A stretch of DNA of 64,000 bases from Nephrocerus scutellatus (GCA_947095585.1 OX352761.1:141204277-141268276), one strand, 5' to 3'. Counted from the stretch's first letter, positions 1 to 12,890 are shown. Notes: generated by a model from the sequence alone, not told the origin. Numbers and translations are program-made.

Positions 1-217
1 AAATTTTTGTTTGGGAGCCCTCCGACCCCGCAGCCCGAGGGGCCTCAAAATTTAATAGAAAGTGTTGTCTCCGGAAATACGCATGTGTGCAAAATTTCAA
101 TAAAATCGGGCCATGGGAAGTGGGTTAAAAATTGATCGCAAGAATCCACGACAGACGACCGACCGAAGACCGACGACCGACCGACGACCCACGGGCAAGT
201 GAAGTTAATATAGAGAA
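1..217 (-). repeat. GGCT-bearing interspersed repeat, copy 1 (cut by window edge)
   Basis: On the minus strand this begins TTCTCTATATTAACTTC, followed by a degenerate GGTC-type tetranucleotide tract (plus strand roughly 148-192) and then a block about CCCGATTTTATT and GCACACATG that recurs at 6,402, 55,440 (minus), 58,011 and 63,860. It is non-coding. Its layout (conserved flank, internal proto-microsatellite, variable-length tail) recalls the mini-me/DINE-1 type repeats of flies. That comparison is from memory and unproven. Confidence 0.75.
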
Positions 218-390
218 TTTAATAAAAGCAGAAGCTCCTCAGGGAATCATCTTGGGTCTAATATTATATACATACTACTCACCAATGATCTTCCTACTCC
301 AACAAGCAATATAATCGCGATATTTGTTGCTCTACTAGCCATTGGTGAAACAGCAGAAGAATCTGCGCAAAAACTGCAAGTTGCGATATG

Positions 391-650
391 AAATAATAAC
401 AATAATATTCAGCGCGACAGACCATAGCGGCCCAAGGGCTAGCTTCTCGCGACCATTTGTGTTGCGCATTTATATGGAATGAAGGACCTACAATTTAAGG
501 ACGGACGGCTCCCAACGGTGAATTAAGAAGCTTTCTGTGACAAGTTATTACTCTCGAAACGTTTGTCACCCATTCGCGAGAGGTCGGACACCGTGAACAA
601 TACTTTTGGTGTTAATGGGACTCAAACCACGAACTCAAACTCTGATCTTC
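391..650 (-). mobile_element. tRNA-derived SINE, copy 1, 5'-damaged
   Basis: Read on the minus strand, this matches the complete SINE at 46,281-46,580 over most of its length. Shared parts are the box B-like GGTTTGAGTCCC, the block around CACGGTGTCCGACCTCTCGCG, the central GAGTAATAACTTGTCAC, and the tail with GGTCTGTCGCGC and an ATT-rich end at 391-405. The box A half of the tRNA-like head is not recognisable. Confidence 0.75.
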
Positions 651-724
651 ACCGTGACCTGGGAGTAGAAACAGTGATCAACGAAATTTAAAAATATGCA
701 GCAGCTCATGCTAAATAGCTTAGT

Positions 725-1790
725 CAACATACAACGGCGAGTCAAACTCACCTGCGACCAAAAATTCAGGCAAAAAATACTACAATGTCCCTAAGGTAGT
801 GAGCATTTTTGGTCATTCGTGAAAAGAATCAAAAATACAGCCTCATCGTCGATTCCAACGCTCATTTATAATGACATTACAGTTGTCAACACTAAAGACA
901 AAGCAAATCTGTTTGCTGCGCATTTTGCAGCTACCTCCACGCTTCCAGATTGTGTATTACTGCCGCCTTCACCGCCGAGTATTGAACGCTCTATGGGACA
1001 GATCTTCATTCATACTCGTGCAGTTGTTAGAGTTTTAAACGATCTCAATACTCACAAATCCGCTGGGCCAGATCGTATTTCCGCATTAGTTCTGAAGAGG
1101 TTTTCTTCCAAGCTGACATTACCATTGCGTAAGATTTGCCATCATTCTTCTGGACCCTTCCCGAGAAACATCTTGAATTCAACGAAATCCTTAGTGACCG
1201 GCAGTACAGATTTCGTGGGCAACGTTCTACTGGTGATTTGATGGTATATCTCACCAAACAGTGGTACCGGTCTTTACATCAATTTGGTGAAAGCAAAGAT
1301 GTTGCACTTGATATTTCCAAGGCATTTGATAGAGTTTGGCATCAAGCCATTTTGTACAAAATGCGTACTTATAGAGTCTATGAAAAACTGCTTCATTGGA
1401 TTAGAAGCTCTCTTTTGAAACGCCCAATTTAAGTTCTATTGGAAGGTTTCAAGTCTTAAGTTCATCACATAAATTATGAGGGCTCTGTTTTGTCCCCGAC
1501 ACTATTTCTCATTTTTATTAATGATCTCTTGTCCATTACTTCTAATCCAATTCACTACTTCGCAGGCGACAGCACTTTTAGCTTCTCATATAAGTTTGAG
1601 GACGATACTTCACTTCTCATGTTTAACTCAAACAACTATTAGGCACGTTAGCTTCCGACCTGGACAGCATATTAAAATGGGGAGCAAACAATCGAGTAGA
1701 ATTTAACGCTTTCAAAACCCAATGATGTCTCCTGTCGTCTAAAGTATTTCTATATCCAATGCTATTAGGCGCAGGAATATAAGCCCCGGG
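725..1790 (+). mobile_element. LINE-alpha copy A, degenerate reverse transcriptase fragment
   Basis: Broken ORF2 fragment of a non-LTR retrotransposon. In order it shows the linker upstream of RT (SSSIPTLIYND at about 850), the RT fingers (HKSAGPDRISALVLKR near 1,050), LSDRQYRFRGQRSTGDLMVY near 1,190 and the palm motif DISKAFDRVWH near 1,310. Relative to copy C it lacks about 140 bp between the FPR and LEFNEIL segments, has frameshifts and stops, and has lost the FADD motif frame. The 5' part (endonuclease) is missing. The RT style fits the CR1/Jockey group; the clade is not resolved. It cannot encode an active protein. Confidence 0.85.
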
Positions 1791-4700
1791 ACATAAGTCC
1801 CAAACTCTTGCTAGATTTAAAAATACGAGTATACATTATGAAATAAACCGCTTTTGATAGAAAAGGCAGCATTAGTAATAAGTAATACTAAAAAATCTAA
1901 AAAAATTGGTTTTCTCAAAAGTCTTGACATACCTACTGAGGCTAAGGCCGAACTCGTCGTGTAACAAACTACTATCTACTTTTAGTAGGTATATAGGTAT
2001 ATATGAATACAATTAATGCGGCTTTCTATTCAATGGCTGCAGAGTGATTAGATTCACTTAGGTAGGTAAATTAAATTGTAATAATTTCAATAAATTGGCT
2101 ACCAATTAATTCAATTGAGTCTTCATAAATTGATTCCTTTAGTTTTGTGCATCACCCATTCAATACGAACATAAGTGCAGAAGGTATCGATCGGGTGAAT
2201 TATCTTACAATGGCAGCTTGTTCCTTTACACAAGCGGCACACACAAAAAATTGCTCCTAAAATGAAGACTTTCCCGATCGCGATTAAGCAAACCACCATT
2301 TCTACGCAGAGCCACAGCGTCGACATCTACCAATAAAAGACACGTTTTGGATAAATATCAAACAAAAATGTCCCTAGCTCCACCTCCAGAAGAGGCGTTA
2401 CTTATAAAACCTGGCTTGAATCAAGTTTTTCTATCAGTTTGGCTTTATCGAGTGGAGCCCCAACGATCGCATCACGCTATGATCATTTAAAGGGGAAACT
2501 GCTTTGCAGTAGAATGGCGGAAACAACTCAGTTTTGCCACCGTCAGCATATTGGGCCACTTTCCTGAGCGCAGTAGACTTAAAGCTGTGGTGCAGTAGGT
2601 GTAGAAAACAAGTGGATGTTCGAGGTTTTCCGACGGTTATTAACGGATCTTAGTAACGCGCGTGCAAGAAGGTTTCTTATGTGTGTAATACGGGACAGTT
2701 TGAAGTACGAACAATTTAATTTACTTTGGAAAAATAAGACCCAAAGCAGGTTATCAGGTGGTGGGGGGGTGAAACGTCGAAGTAACATGTGACTATTGCA
2801 CTGACGCTACCATGATTCGAAGGTGTGGTTCCTGTGCAATAGTTACCTATTGATGCAATTACAGCTGATTGTGTGCAATGAAGATGCATGTATTAGGAAT
2901 GGAAGTGAATGTTGTCGCATGAGGAGGATGGACGATGGTGACTTTCTGCCAAGCATATTCGAAACACTACTGGATCCTCCGTTCATTAGCAACGGCAATC
3001 TACATCAGTGTTGTTGGCTGTTCATTGATGCAAACTGGGCGCGCTGGCTGCAAATTAAAATGATTTGTTATTGCGACTTTGCAATGCAGCCGCTTTGGTG
3101 TTTGCATTTAGGCGCCTGTGCGACCATCGACGGAACGGTCTATTGGATTTTGAATTTTCTTCGCTCGCAAGCTTCCTGTATCCCAATATGGTTTATGCGC
3201 ACCCTGGAATATTAGTACGCCAGACTGCATTTTATGCGAGAAGATGTAGTTAGGTATACTTTTCAACACATCGTATCGACGACCAACTACCACCATCAGC
3301 CTTAATTCGTATTTGTTACTCGTAATTGCTTACACTACGGCTGGTACGACGCGACGTGATTTTTCACGGTGATGCGTTTATGTGAATATTTGATTGCCGG
3401 AGCCTCCATCACAATCACTGATACGATGCGGCTGGGATTGGCTACGATCGAATTTTAAATTTTTTTCGGAGCCAGAGTATGTCACAGTCTGGAAAGTTTG
3501 TTTTCATCAGCGATCAGCGTGATCGTGTGGTAATTATTAGTAATAGTTATTATGTTAATTGTGATGAATAAGGTGTACATCTCTGCAGCTCTATTAAAGA
3601 CTCAAGTCTCAACATTTAGTACCAAAATGCTTAAGACTAAAGAAAATAAAATCTAAAACAAGTTGCCTGTTTAATATTAAAACATTCAGTCCTATTGACA
3701 CGATTGATTTGGTTTGCTTTTTCTTAATAAACACACACGGGATGAAAATACCCAATACATGATCGATTTAATGAAGTTATAGGACTGCTCGACTTCTTTT
3801 GGTTATGGTATTTTGTTGTTCTTTATAGCTATTTCTTTACAGGCGTATTCGTTAAATAATCACTCCATAAATCGATCTTTATTTCTCAGATCTCATTTAT
3901 TGATCCCATCTGAAATCCTTTGGATAATTTTCTAATTACATACATATGGATGCTGATGTGTGCTATTTATGTTGATCTACCTATCATAGCAAAAGATAAA
4001 ATCTTGCATACAAAACAAAGACAAATTTAGTCAATGAATGCGATGCTCTATGGACAACTTGTGGGTGGTTCACGAGTTTCAACAACAACAACAACAAACC
4101 AACAACTCATCTTGCTTTTTTAGAAAAAAATCTTGCATTTTCCAGCGCCCATGACAGAAATTTTCAATAGTTTTGCAATTATCTCAACGGCGAGCAACAA
4201 ACACTGACTTCAGCCAAAGAGATTTCTGATAGATACGATGCGTCCAGGAGTTTGAAAGCGGTAGCGACGACATTACTTAGCTAAAGATCTCTTCACTTAT
4301 AGCAAACAAAAGAAGAGGAAGCAGAATAAGAAGGCGCTTGATCCTTATCTCAGTGCGAATCGAGGATAATTAATATTTTCGTTTTTGTAATAAACGAGAT
4401 ATTATCGGCGATCGTTTCTTTTTATTTTGCTCTCCTCACAGTGTCGCCGATGTGCTGATGATGTGACAAAACACGAACGCGAATCAGCGATGACGTTGGC
4501 AAGTAATTTATTGCTGAAATAACACGCTAATACGGCCAGTGAATCAGCAGCACAGCATAGCGCAGAGAACGGTCAACAGGCCGCACGAACGTATTGACAA
4601 TTTTCCAGAAATAAGTCAAAAACTAACGAAATCCGCGATACGAGGAAGTTGTTGACAAATGCACAAGTGGCCCGCATACTGCATCTCCGGCAACAGAAGC

Positions 4701-6401
4701 AGAATAAGCCACATCAAAGCTAAGAGCCTAAGCTCCAGGAATCATGGTCGTCGTCGTTGTTGTCGTCACATTGCGCAACGCAGCGGCAACAACAACGATG
4801 CGACGCGAACGACGAGTGGCAATTATAAGGTATCGACAATGTGTCTCATTAATTGGGAGCTCCGCCATCGGCATATACCTATATCTTCAATCTAAATGTT
4901 TTGTCACTGTGGACGTGGAGGACGGTTGGTTCGGTGCGATTCCCTGCAATTTATTCGGAATTTTGTATATATTTTTTTCTGTCGCTATTGTCGGCCAGCC
5001 ACGATGGAACACCCGAAAAACAACGCGAAGCGACGCAACGCAGCACAAAGTGATGCTAAAAGGTATATTTTGTCCAAATTGCCAAGTCAAAATAATGGGG
5101 ACAACAGATATCACATTTTCGGGCACGTTTTTGCTGCGTGCGTGAGGTGGATCGGCGGGTTCCGGAGATCCCAACAACCCAAAAACTAAAGTAAATAAAT
5201 AAAAAATTAGACAATGTGCAGAACGTTCGGTCGCCGCTATCTTGGAGAGTAATGGGAGGCGCTGGCTGACTGAAACTGAGGAGCCGAACAGCCAGGACAA
5301 ACAAAAAAAAAAAAAGAAGAAGAAATATCTCCAAATTAGCAAACATTTTGATTCTGTCAGCTACTGTTTTCGCTAATTAATAACGAGATGCCTTAGGGAT
5401 TGCTTGGGATCTGTTGCCTGGTCGAGGCATGCAGAAACGCCAGTCGAGCGAATTCTCATCAGTGCAAGTCGTCCCCGTCGGGTGCGGGAGGCGTCCAGCT
5501 TAGCAAATCAGATAAAAAAGTTTTGTTTAGCGCAAAGATCTGAATTTTTTAAAATTGATTAACATATTTTTTTATTTTGCAAGTCCGGTCTCTAATTTTT
5601 AGCTGAGCAGCAGAACATTTGCCTCTGCCTCTTGTTGCCGGTGATGGCAGTCGATAGCAGTACGATGAGGTTAAGCGGGAAGTATGAGGCCGGGCGGATC
5701 GTGATATGATTGCCACTCAAACTCGGTTTCACGGAATGAACGATCAAAAGAGTTTAACGATTTTTCTGGGAAGTAGGTTCAAAATGGAATTTTGATTGAG
5801 TTCTTATCTATTCCGGGTTAGAGGCATGTAACAGTTTTGGTTCTTAATCAAGCATTGTAGGATTTTCGCTTAAGTGACAATTTTTGTTTTGCATTTATCT
5901 CCGCTCTACTATCATTAGATCTGGATAATAGCTTTGCTGTCTTTGTTAATTTAGATGATTACTTTTTGCAACTGGTTTTGAGCACTGTTCCCATACATGT
6001 GGATACAACTTTTTTGGCATTCACGGTTTTGTTTAGTAGTTTGGTAGCTGGAAGTAAAAATTTTATTTTATTAAGTTAGAGCAGCCGTTAAAATTTTGAT
6101 TACAAGCTGGAGAACTAATGTAATGTGATATCTCTGGAAGCAGTGTCCCATAAGAAAACCCAATATAATTCATGGACGTTTCTTAGGTATAGATGGAATT
6201 AAAAATGGCACCGAGGCCAATACTAGTCCTCTGTTTAGTTCGTCCGCAGTTTTTTGCCAGCAATTTCATTATTTAAGTTTAAACTCGTTGCTTGGCGTAA
6301 ACAAAGAATCTAATCAGCTTTGAGCAGGAGTTCAAATCTGTAAAAGCTGCCTAGCTATCGGATTTAATTGTGATTGTAGTGCATTTATTACCCTAATTAA
6401 C
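1791..6401. other. No supported gene; AT-rich DNA with short microsatellites
   Basis: Several chance-length open frames occur here on both strands, none with a recognisable domain. There is an AAC microsatellite at 4,081-4,097 and a short GTC run at 4,746-4,763. The part from 4,430 to 5,300 is richer in G+C and CAA/CAG-type triplets, as fly 5' UTRs often are, but nothing ties it to a gene. Confidence 0.5.
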
Positions 6402-6918
6402 TTCTCTATATTAACTTCGCGTGCACGTGTGTTTGTGGCTGGCTGGCTGGCTGGCTGGCGGACAGAATCTTGTGATCAATTTTTAACCCACCTCCTAAAG
6501 CCCGATTTTATTCAAAGTTTGCACACATGTGTATCTCCAATGACAACACTCCCTTTTAAAATTTGATACCCCTCGGGGCTCTGGGTCGGGAGGCTCCCAT
6601 ACAAATATATTACAAAATTTACCCGATTTTCTTCAAATTGTATATGCATGCGTGTATCTCGCATGGTCAACACTTTCTGTAAAAAGTACATACTCGATTT
6701 TCTTCAAATTGTATACGGAACTGGGACAACACTTTTTGTGAAAATTTGGAAGGCACCCATACAAATTTTATAAAAAAAAGTACCCGATTTTCTTCAAATT
6801 TTATACGGGTGTGTATCTCCGAGTTACAACACTTTTGTAAAAATTTGGAAGTGAACGGGCTCTGGGGTCCTGATTTTCTTCAAATTTTATACAAATGAAT
6901 TTACAAGAAAAATTTTGG
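6402..6918 (+). repeat. GGCT-bearing interspersed repeat, copy 2
   Basis: Starts TTCTCTATATTAACTTCGCG, then a GGCT run at about 6,437-6,460, the CCCGATTTTATT / GCACACATG block, and a 3' part made of about four degenerate tandem units of roughly 75-110 bp, each containing CCGATTTTCTTCAAATT and CAACACTTT. Ends near AATTTACAAGAAAAATTTT, as the nested copy at 58,011 does. Non-coding. Confidence 0.75.
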
Positions 6919-8191
6919 TCACTTACCCATTGGTATAGATAGTATGGTATTTCATCGAAATTTAGCAGAACCCCATTCAGATTCCATATTAGATTCATCA
7001 ATGTCCTAAAACAGACTTTTCGAGTCTTTAATAAGAGCACCCTTTTTAAAAAAAATAAAAATTCTTGCGTTTAAAATACAATCGACGCCAATAGCTATGA
7101 AAAAAAGTTACATTCAAGTCGCTTGCACGAAAACGTTTGTTCGAATGAACCCAATTTTTCACTTTTTTCGAAAAATCGGACAATATGCCCTCAATTTTGA
7201 GTTCATTATTTGCCCTGAAGTCATCCTTAGCAGTTGACTTATAAAAATAGACAGTAGACTTGATAAAGATCCAAAAAGTCCAGAGATGTCAAATCACACA
7301 AACTTCGACTTCAATAACTCGTTCGTTTGGTCAGCTGTGTGGTACCTATATGTCAACATGTTGCTTAAATCGCATATGCTCCAATATATTCCAAAAATAA
7401 CTGGGTTTCACTTAATGCCAAAATAGCAGATTTATTATCTGGAAAGTGGGCATATGTGGCTAAGAAACTCGATCTTAGCCGATGCTGGCTAATATCCACC
7501 CTGATTATTATTAGTGATTCACAAATAAATAAAAAAACACTCCGACGACGCTAGGCCGAACCGTGAAGTGAAAATTATTCACTAGTCTTGCGTGAGTGTT
7601 ATGACTGTACACAAAGTGAGTTCAAGTTTGACGGGTTGAGTGGGTGATAGTTGGGAGATGATGACTGGTGATGATAATTTACGTTTATTCTTGATAAACG
7701 ATTAACTCAAAGACCGTTTGTTTAATAGATGTGGACAGTTGATGGGCTAAAAGTTAAGATGAGTTAAAGCATGGAATACGTTTTCTTTTTATAATATAAA
7801 ATGCCAAGTAGTACAAAAAATTGATAAACAGTTCTAATAGACTTACTCGTTGAAAAATAAAGGTTTTGGTTAAATGATCATTGCGACAAAATCGCGACCT
7901 TTGAACGCTTTACGAAGAAGAAGAATTCATTATGCACGCAATTTCCAATTTGTTTTTGCTTGAATCTATAAGTAACATGTAGCTTCGATTCCATTGATGT
8001 TTTCTTTATATTTCCCTGGCATAAGAGTATCCTCAATGAAATATGAATTTAAATGGCAATCTATCCGAAAATATTGCCCATGATGCCATAGTGAATGCTC
8101 CTTATTGGAAGACAATCTGCAATCTGAGCATTCGTAATGTAAAGTCCGCACAACATTGTAGTAGTTCTATTGTTTCCACATACACGCATAC
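6919..8191. other. No supported gene
   Basis: AT-rich sequence. I see no domain-bearing frame, no tRNA and no clear repeat family. Confidence 0.5.
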
Positions 8192-8357
8192 TTCTCTGGG
8201 AATAATTGTGCATGTGACGGTCTTCTTCACATCTTTCCATTGGGTCCAATTTGCAAGAAATATGAACACAATAGCCGCCCAATAACACGCTCCAATCGAG
8301 ACATGCACGAAGGCCATGTACCGAATGCTCTGTACGCAATTCTGTATTAGAAAGTCC
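8192..8357 (-). other. Candidate exon of a membrane protein (weak)
   Basis: Open segment on the minus strand of about 55 codons. It is bounded by a plausible acceptor (TATTTAG before GGAC at 8,357) and donor (GAA then GTATGC at 8,192-8,191). It encodes a basic stretch (QNCVQSIRY) and then one strongly hydrophobic helix (MAFVHVSIGACYWAAIVFIF, starting at 8,317), followed by WTQWKDVKKTV. The single-helix-plus-loop pattern would suit an exon of an insect chemoreceptor or another multi-pass protein, but I recognise no family signature and no partner exon is certain. An open frame of this length is common by chance. Confidence 0.2.
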
Positions 8358-10034
8358 CTAAATACGATATGATCTGATTAGATAGCAAAATATTTTGTTC
8401 TTTAAGCAAAAAATCAAATAATTATATAATATTTTGTTTATTTCATCTGAAGGTTATCACACCAGAGGAATAATAATTAACGATTATCCCGTTCCAATGC
8501 AATGCACAGGAAATTGAAACATAGATGGAATTGCCTTCCTTATTATAGGTTATTTTTAAGATGCCATGATGCATGCATGCACTGCTTGTGTTCGATTCAG
8601 CTTACGACCTGCATTCAAATTCCTCGTCGGCCGGTTCTTGTGCTGCAAAAACCAACAACAATCAAACTGAAAAATTGTCCGTGCTGAGATGGCTACTTGT
8701 TCATCTCAGCAATCAATAAATCAATATTTCCATTAATTTGATAAAATCTTGAAGGCCTGAATCATTATTATAATTGGCCAATGGGCATAGTAATACTCGT
8801 ATTGCCGCGAAGTCGAGACTTCCCGTCGCATACGCTGAGGACCAAACGAATAAATCATGTTAATACTCATACATACGTGTACATACGTGTACATACAGTA
8901 CATGTACATATATAGAAAATGTGGGAATGTGGAATAGTCGCAACAATGGTAATAATAATAATAATAATAACATTTTCCGATTGTCAGTCCAGTCGATTCC
9001 GCCATTCAGTCAAAGGAAATCATGTCCGGGCCTCGTCTCTAAAAGATGAACGCGCTCCAGATTTAAGATTTCATAGAGCGAAAATATTTACTAAACAACC
9101 TAAAATCCAAAAGGGGAACAGCTTTTGCGCAAGTTAACAAGAATTTCGAATTCCCAACAGCCCAACTGACGAATCTATACAACCGATGGTTGGCACATCA
9201 GCCGTCGCGCGGGATATACAGTGCACAATCGTCAGCTATACTGCAAGCCGCATGCGTTACAGAGATATAGCTGGATGTCGCTTCATTAGTTCATAACATA
9301 AGCGGTCTGAGCCACAATTTACCATGCGCCGAGCGTTCATCGCATTCGTACCGTCAGCCGGGTCCCGCGTCCGTTCTCCGAAACCAATTAGCGAGATGAT
9401 AGAAAATATGTCAAGTTTTGCTTTATGTGAGCCTCATTCGAATTGGAATTGTTATTATTGCTATTATTGGAAAAAGCAGAAACGCGAAAAGATGAAAGAT
9501 ATATTTTCACTGCAGATGCAAGCGCACATGTCTTCAATGGCGAAGCAACAGTGCGTCTACTCATCGTATAACACTGAGGTTTTGTGCGCCTGTAAGATGT
9601 GTTGTATAACCTTTTGTCTGCGGCACCGTTCGGGATGTTCACAGTTGATCTTGGCCTTTAATAATAACCGTTTTGAATGAAGTGGATCTTAGGGTTTTGG
9701 CATTGAAGTTTAAGACGAATGGTTAGCTTAATAATAACTGTGCAAGTCGCTTATGTAAATACAGTAGACTCGTGATAGTGTAAACAGCATCTAACGCGAA
9801 CAGAACAGATTTATCTTTTTTTTTAACCCTTTGAGCACCGAATTAATTTTCATCAACAAACGAAATCTTTCTGGGTACTTTTCTAGGAAAACACATCAAG
9901 AAACACATATACATATAATATTTTTGGAACAAATAAATAAATAATAAGACTTATATTTTTACTTGGCTTCGAAATGTAAGAAATTAAACTTTAAATTTTA
10001 CATTGAACATTCGAAAATCCACTAAGAAAACACA
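8358..10034. other. No supported gene; AAT microsatellite
   Basis: An AAT run lies at about 8,946-8,969. ACAGTAGACTCG at 9,761 resembles the end of a pogo/Tigger-type DNA transposon but has no identified partner end. No domain-bearing frame. Confidence 0.45.
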
Positions 10035-10392
10035 GAAGGTATTGTGGTTTGGTTAGGTTAGGCTAAGCTAGCAGTCGGTGGAAAAGCCGACAAACTTAGT
10101 CCAGTAATAGTCCCTTGTCCACACCAACGAACCATTATCAGGTAAAGTGGGTAGTGTAATTTCATGTTTGGCGAGTTCATCAACCTTACAATTTCTTGGA
10201 ATGTCTCAATGCCCTGGCACCCAACACAGGTTAATGCTGAACTGCTCCGACATCTCCTTGAGAGATGAGCAACAGGTTAGAGTTATAATGGAGTTCGTAG
10301 AGACTTGTTCCAGGGATTTTAGCGCAGCTTGGCTATCCGAGAAGATATCCGATATCCTTAGTGGATATCATATTTCTCTGCAGCCATGAAGG
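10035..10392 (-). mobile_element. LINE-beta 3' fragment: RNase H domain plus 3' UTR
   Basis: On the minus strand this encodes part of an RNase H domain: FSDSQAALKSL near 10,350, then NLCWVPGH near 10,225 and VDELAKHE near 10,170. One stop interrupts the frame after the WVPGH motif. Below 10,145 the sequence matches the 3' UTR of the 22,690-24,075 copy and ends in CCTAACC-like repeats. RNase H tails of this form belong to I/Jockey-group LINEs. 5'-truncated and dead. Confidence 0.8.
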
Positions 10393-10679
10393 CACTTCAA
10401 GGCTAATGCCGGATTTTCAAGGCTTATGCCGCAAAGAGTCTTGTGATTTGTTTAATCTAATTGCGAATGCAAACCGCAACTGAAACTCCAAGTGCTTAAA
10501 TTCTAATGGCATGTCGGTCGGAATCATTGGGATGTGTTGACAAAAATACGACCGTTCACCGGTGATCAGCTGTCAAAGGACATTTGCGCACATAGCGCCA
10601 ACTATTGAAATCTATTGGAGTAGAAATGAAATAACGATTGTCCAGATCAAGAATCAACACAAAATCAAAAACAAATTTA
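10393..10679. other. No feature seen
   Basis: Short AT-rich interval between two repeats. No coding or repeat signal identified. Confidence 0.4.
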
Positions 10680-11186
10680 ATTTTATTTTAATTTAGGCTG
10701 GAATGCGTTTTTCCAGACTTTTCATTTTACCGAAAACATTCAATTGAGTTATTTCTTCAAAAAATATCCAATTTATCGTTTCCAAATTTTCCAACTTTCT
10801 TTTATAATTTTCCCGAGTTTTCTTTTGCTAAAAATATCTCCGGGAGCGTAAAGAACAAAACAAAAAAAGAATCAACCAAATTATGATTTTTGCTGTTTGT
10901 CCGAATTTTTCGACTTTTCTTTGTTTTTTTCTTTTTCAATTCCATTATGTTTCTTCTCCAGAACCATAACGAACAAAACAAAAAAAGAGTTCATACAAAA
11001 ATCCTATGAAAGACGCACTTTCAGTTTTTTCCTAATTTTCCAATTTTCCGGGCCACTTTTCTAATTTTTTTCGGCATAAACCTCTCTCTGACTATGCCTT
11101 ATATTATAAAATAAAAATGAGCCAAATCGGTCCTCCGTTCTTAACGGTGGGCTGTTAGCAACGAAAAGCATTTCATTATATATAGA
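10680..11186 (-). repeat. AT-rich interspersed repeat family of about 500 bp, copy 1
   Basis: On the minus strand it begins TCTATATATAATGAAATGC at 11,186, passes GTTAAGAACGG and TTGGCTCATTTTTATTTTA, and continues as degenerate units containing TTTTGTTCGTTATG and GGAAAATT. An inverted copy lies at 62,985-63,545. The TCTATATATA start resembles the 5' end of the Helitron-type elements in this window, but no matching CTAG end was found. Confidence 0.65.
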
Positions 11187-12744
11187 TAATATTGACCAAT
11201 CTCTTGTTTTTGACATGGGCTTTGAGTTTTTTTCATGGGTAAAAAATCCTTTATTTAATTTGACTCTAGGGTACCCTAAATCCTAAGCCTTTCTATAGGG
11301 GACAATCATATCAGCTATGATCAGCTGGGAACGCAAAACAGAAGCGGTATTTCAAATACAAAACTGTTACCTGTTAGCCGCGCACAGAACAAACTTAATT
11401 AATATAAACAAATCTAATATTAAATGATCTCCATCTGCATATCTTTCATAATATCTGGCAATTAAATCGGAAAAAAATGTAGCATCAGTTGAGTTCAAAA
11501 ACGGCAATTAAGACCAAAAAAGACGGTAGCTTATGTATAATTGGGTTTTTGCTATATACACACTGCTGGGCTTTGAGTCGTGCAAGCGACGCGCAATCGG
11601 TATCTCAGCTCGTCGCAGAGTTGACAAAGCGAGTCAGTACACCACCAATATGTTAGTCCATTCTAATATAGTCTGACTTTTTTTTAAGCTCAGCCACACA
11701 GCCACAAGCGCACTGAAGCATCAGATAAAAATAAGCAGAAAAAAATGCTAATTAACCATACAGCAAGAACTACTGGGCGGCGTGCCCACATATTCCACAG
11801 TCCAACAGACATCATCGCTTCGCTTAATTGGTAAATGGGCATAATTAACAGATTTTTATCTGTGACTCTCTTGGAAACTCATCGATACCAAAAGTCACTG
11901 GAAACTAAAACTTCAGAGATTTCTCTGAGATATACGGCGACGCGACCGACGCTGGAGAGTGCGGACGGTAGCGGTGCGTAATTCGTTAGCGACAAACGAT
12001 AAAAATTCAAAATACTATTCCAGGGATAATAATGAAAAAGTTTATGATGTTCATTCATCTGTATACATACAAACGCATATACATACATCAAAAACCAATG
12101 CAAATATATCGGCTCTATGTTCTTTTAAGGAATGTGGGAAATTGTAGAAACATGCGAGAAATATTTTGTGAAAAGAACAATGCCATATAAATTACAACAA
12201 CAAAAAATACGATATTTACAGATTAATATCAATTTGACAATAAATTAGCAAAAACCGAGCTTCCCAACGGCATGCAAGTGGGCGCCATAAAATCCCCTGC
12301 TCGTACCTTCCAGAGAAACAACTTTAATGCAATTTAAGTTCGATTTATTGATTAATTAATTAGCGTTTCTACACAAACGAAATCCACACGCAATAATATT
12401 TATCGTGGTCAAGTCAAATTAGAAATTTAAATACAAGCCATCGACGTACATGATGCGCGCTCCAAAAATTAAGCCACCATGTCAAGCGTCTTAACTGCTG
12501 ATGTTCTCCCACAAAGTGAGACGAAATTTGGCAATCAAGCGATGATGGCATTAATTAATTAGCGAACATGTTCGCGATGTCGTTGATATTTATTAAATTA
12601 ATGAAATTTATTGTTTGTTCTTAATAATTGGTGTTTGTGTGTTGACAAGAGTCACTAATAAAGCTGAAGAAGTTAGGAACCAAATCACATGCTGAGAAAT
12701 TTACTTGGAAATGACAGCACTGTTGTGATGATGGAACAGTTTTG
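11187..12744. other. No supported gene
   Basis: AT-rich sequence with no domain-bearing frame. A GC-richer patch at about 11,930-11,990 shows no recognisable product. Confidence 0.45.
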
Positions 12745-12890
12745 AGGACAGTTATTACTTTCGGATTTTTGTCAAACATTCGTGAGAGGTGGAACCGTGA
12801 AAAAGATTTTGTTGTTTTCTTCTGGGATTCGAACTGCGAACCTCCTGCTCAGAAGTCCAACGAATCGCACTAACAAATAGGCGCCCACAT
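12745..12890 (-). mobile_element. tRNA-derived SINE, copy 3, 3'-truncated
   Basis: On the minus strand this starts with a head like that of the complete copy (GTGGGCGCC at 12,890, then a box B-like GCAGTTCGAATCCCAG near 12,830), followed by TTTTCACGGTTCCACCTCTC and AGTAATAACTGTCC. It stops before the distal GGTCTGTCGCGC tail. More diverged than copy 1. Confidence 0.7.

Noticed and set aside
2823..3253. 130-codon plus frame rich in cysteine and tryptophan
   Set aside because: No cysteine spacing typical of a secreted family, no convincing start, and overlapping frames of similar length.
4744..5346. Overlapping 130-150-codon frames on both strands
   Set aside because: The start of the plus frame is a GTC microsatellite and the minus frame starts in an A/T run. 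No conserved motif.
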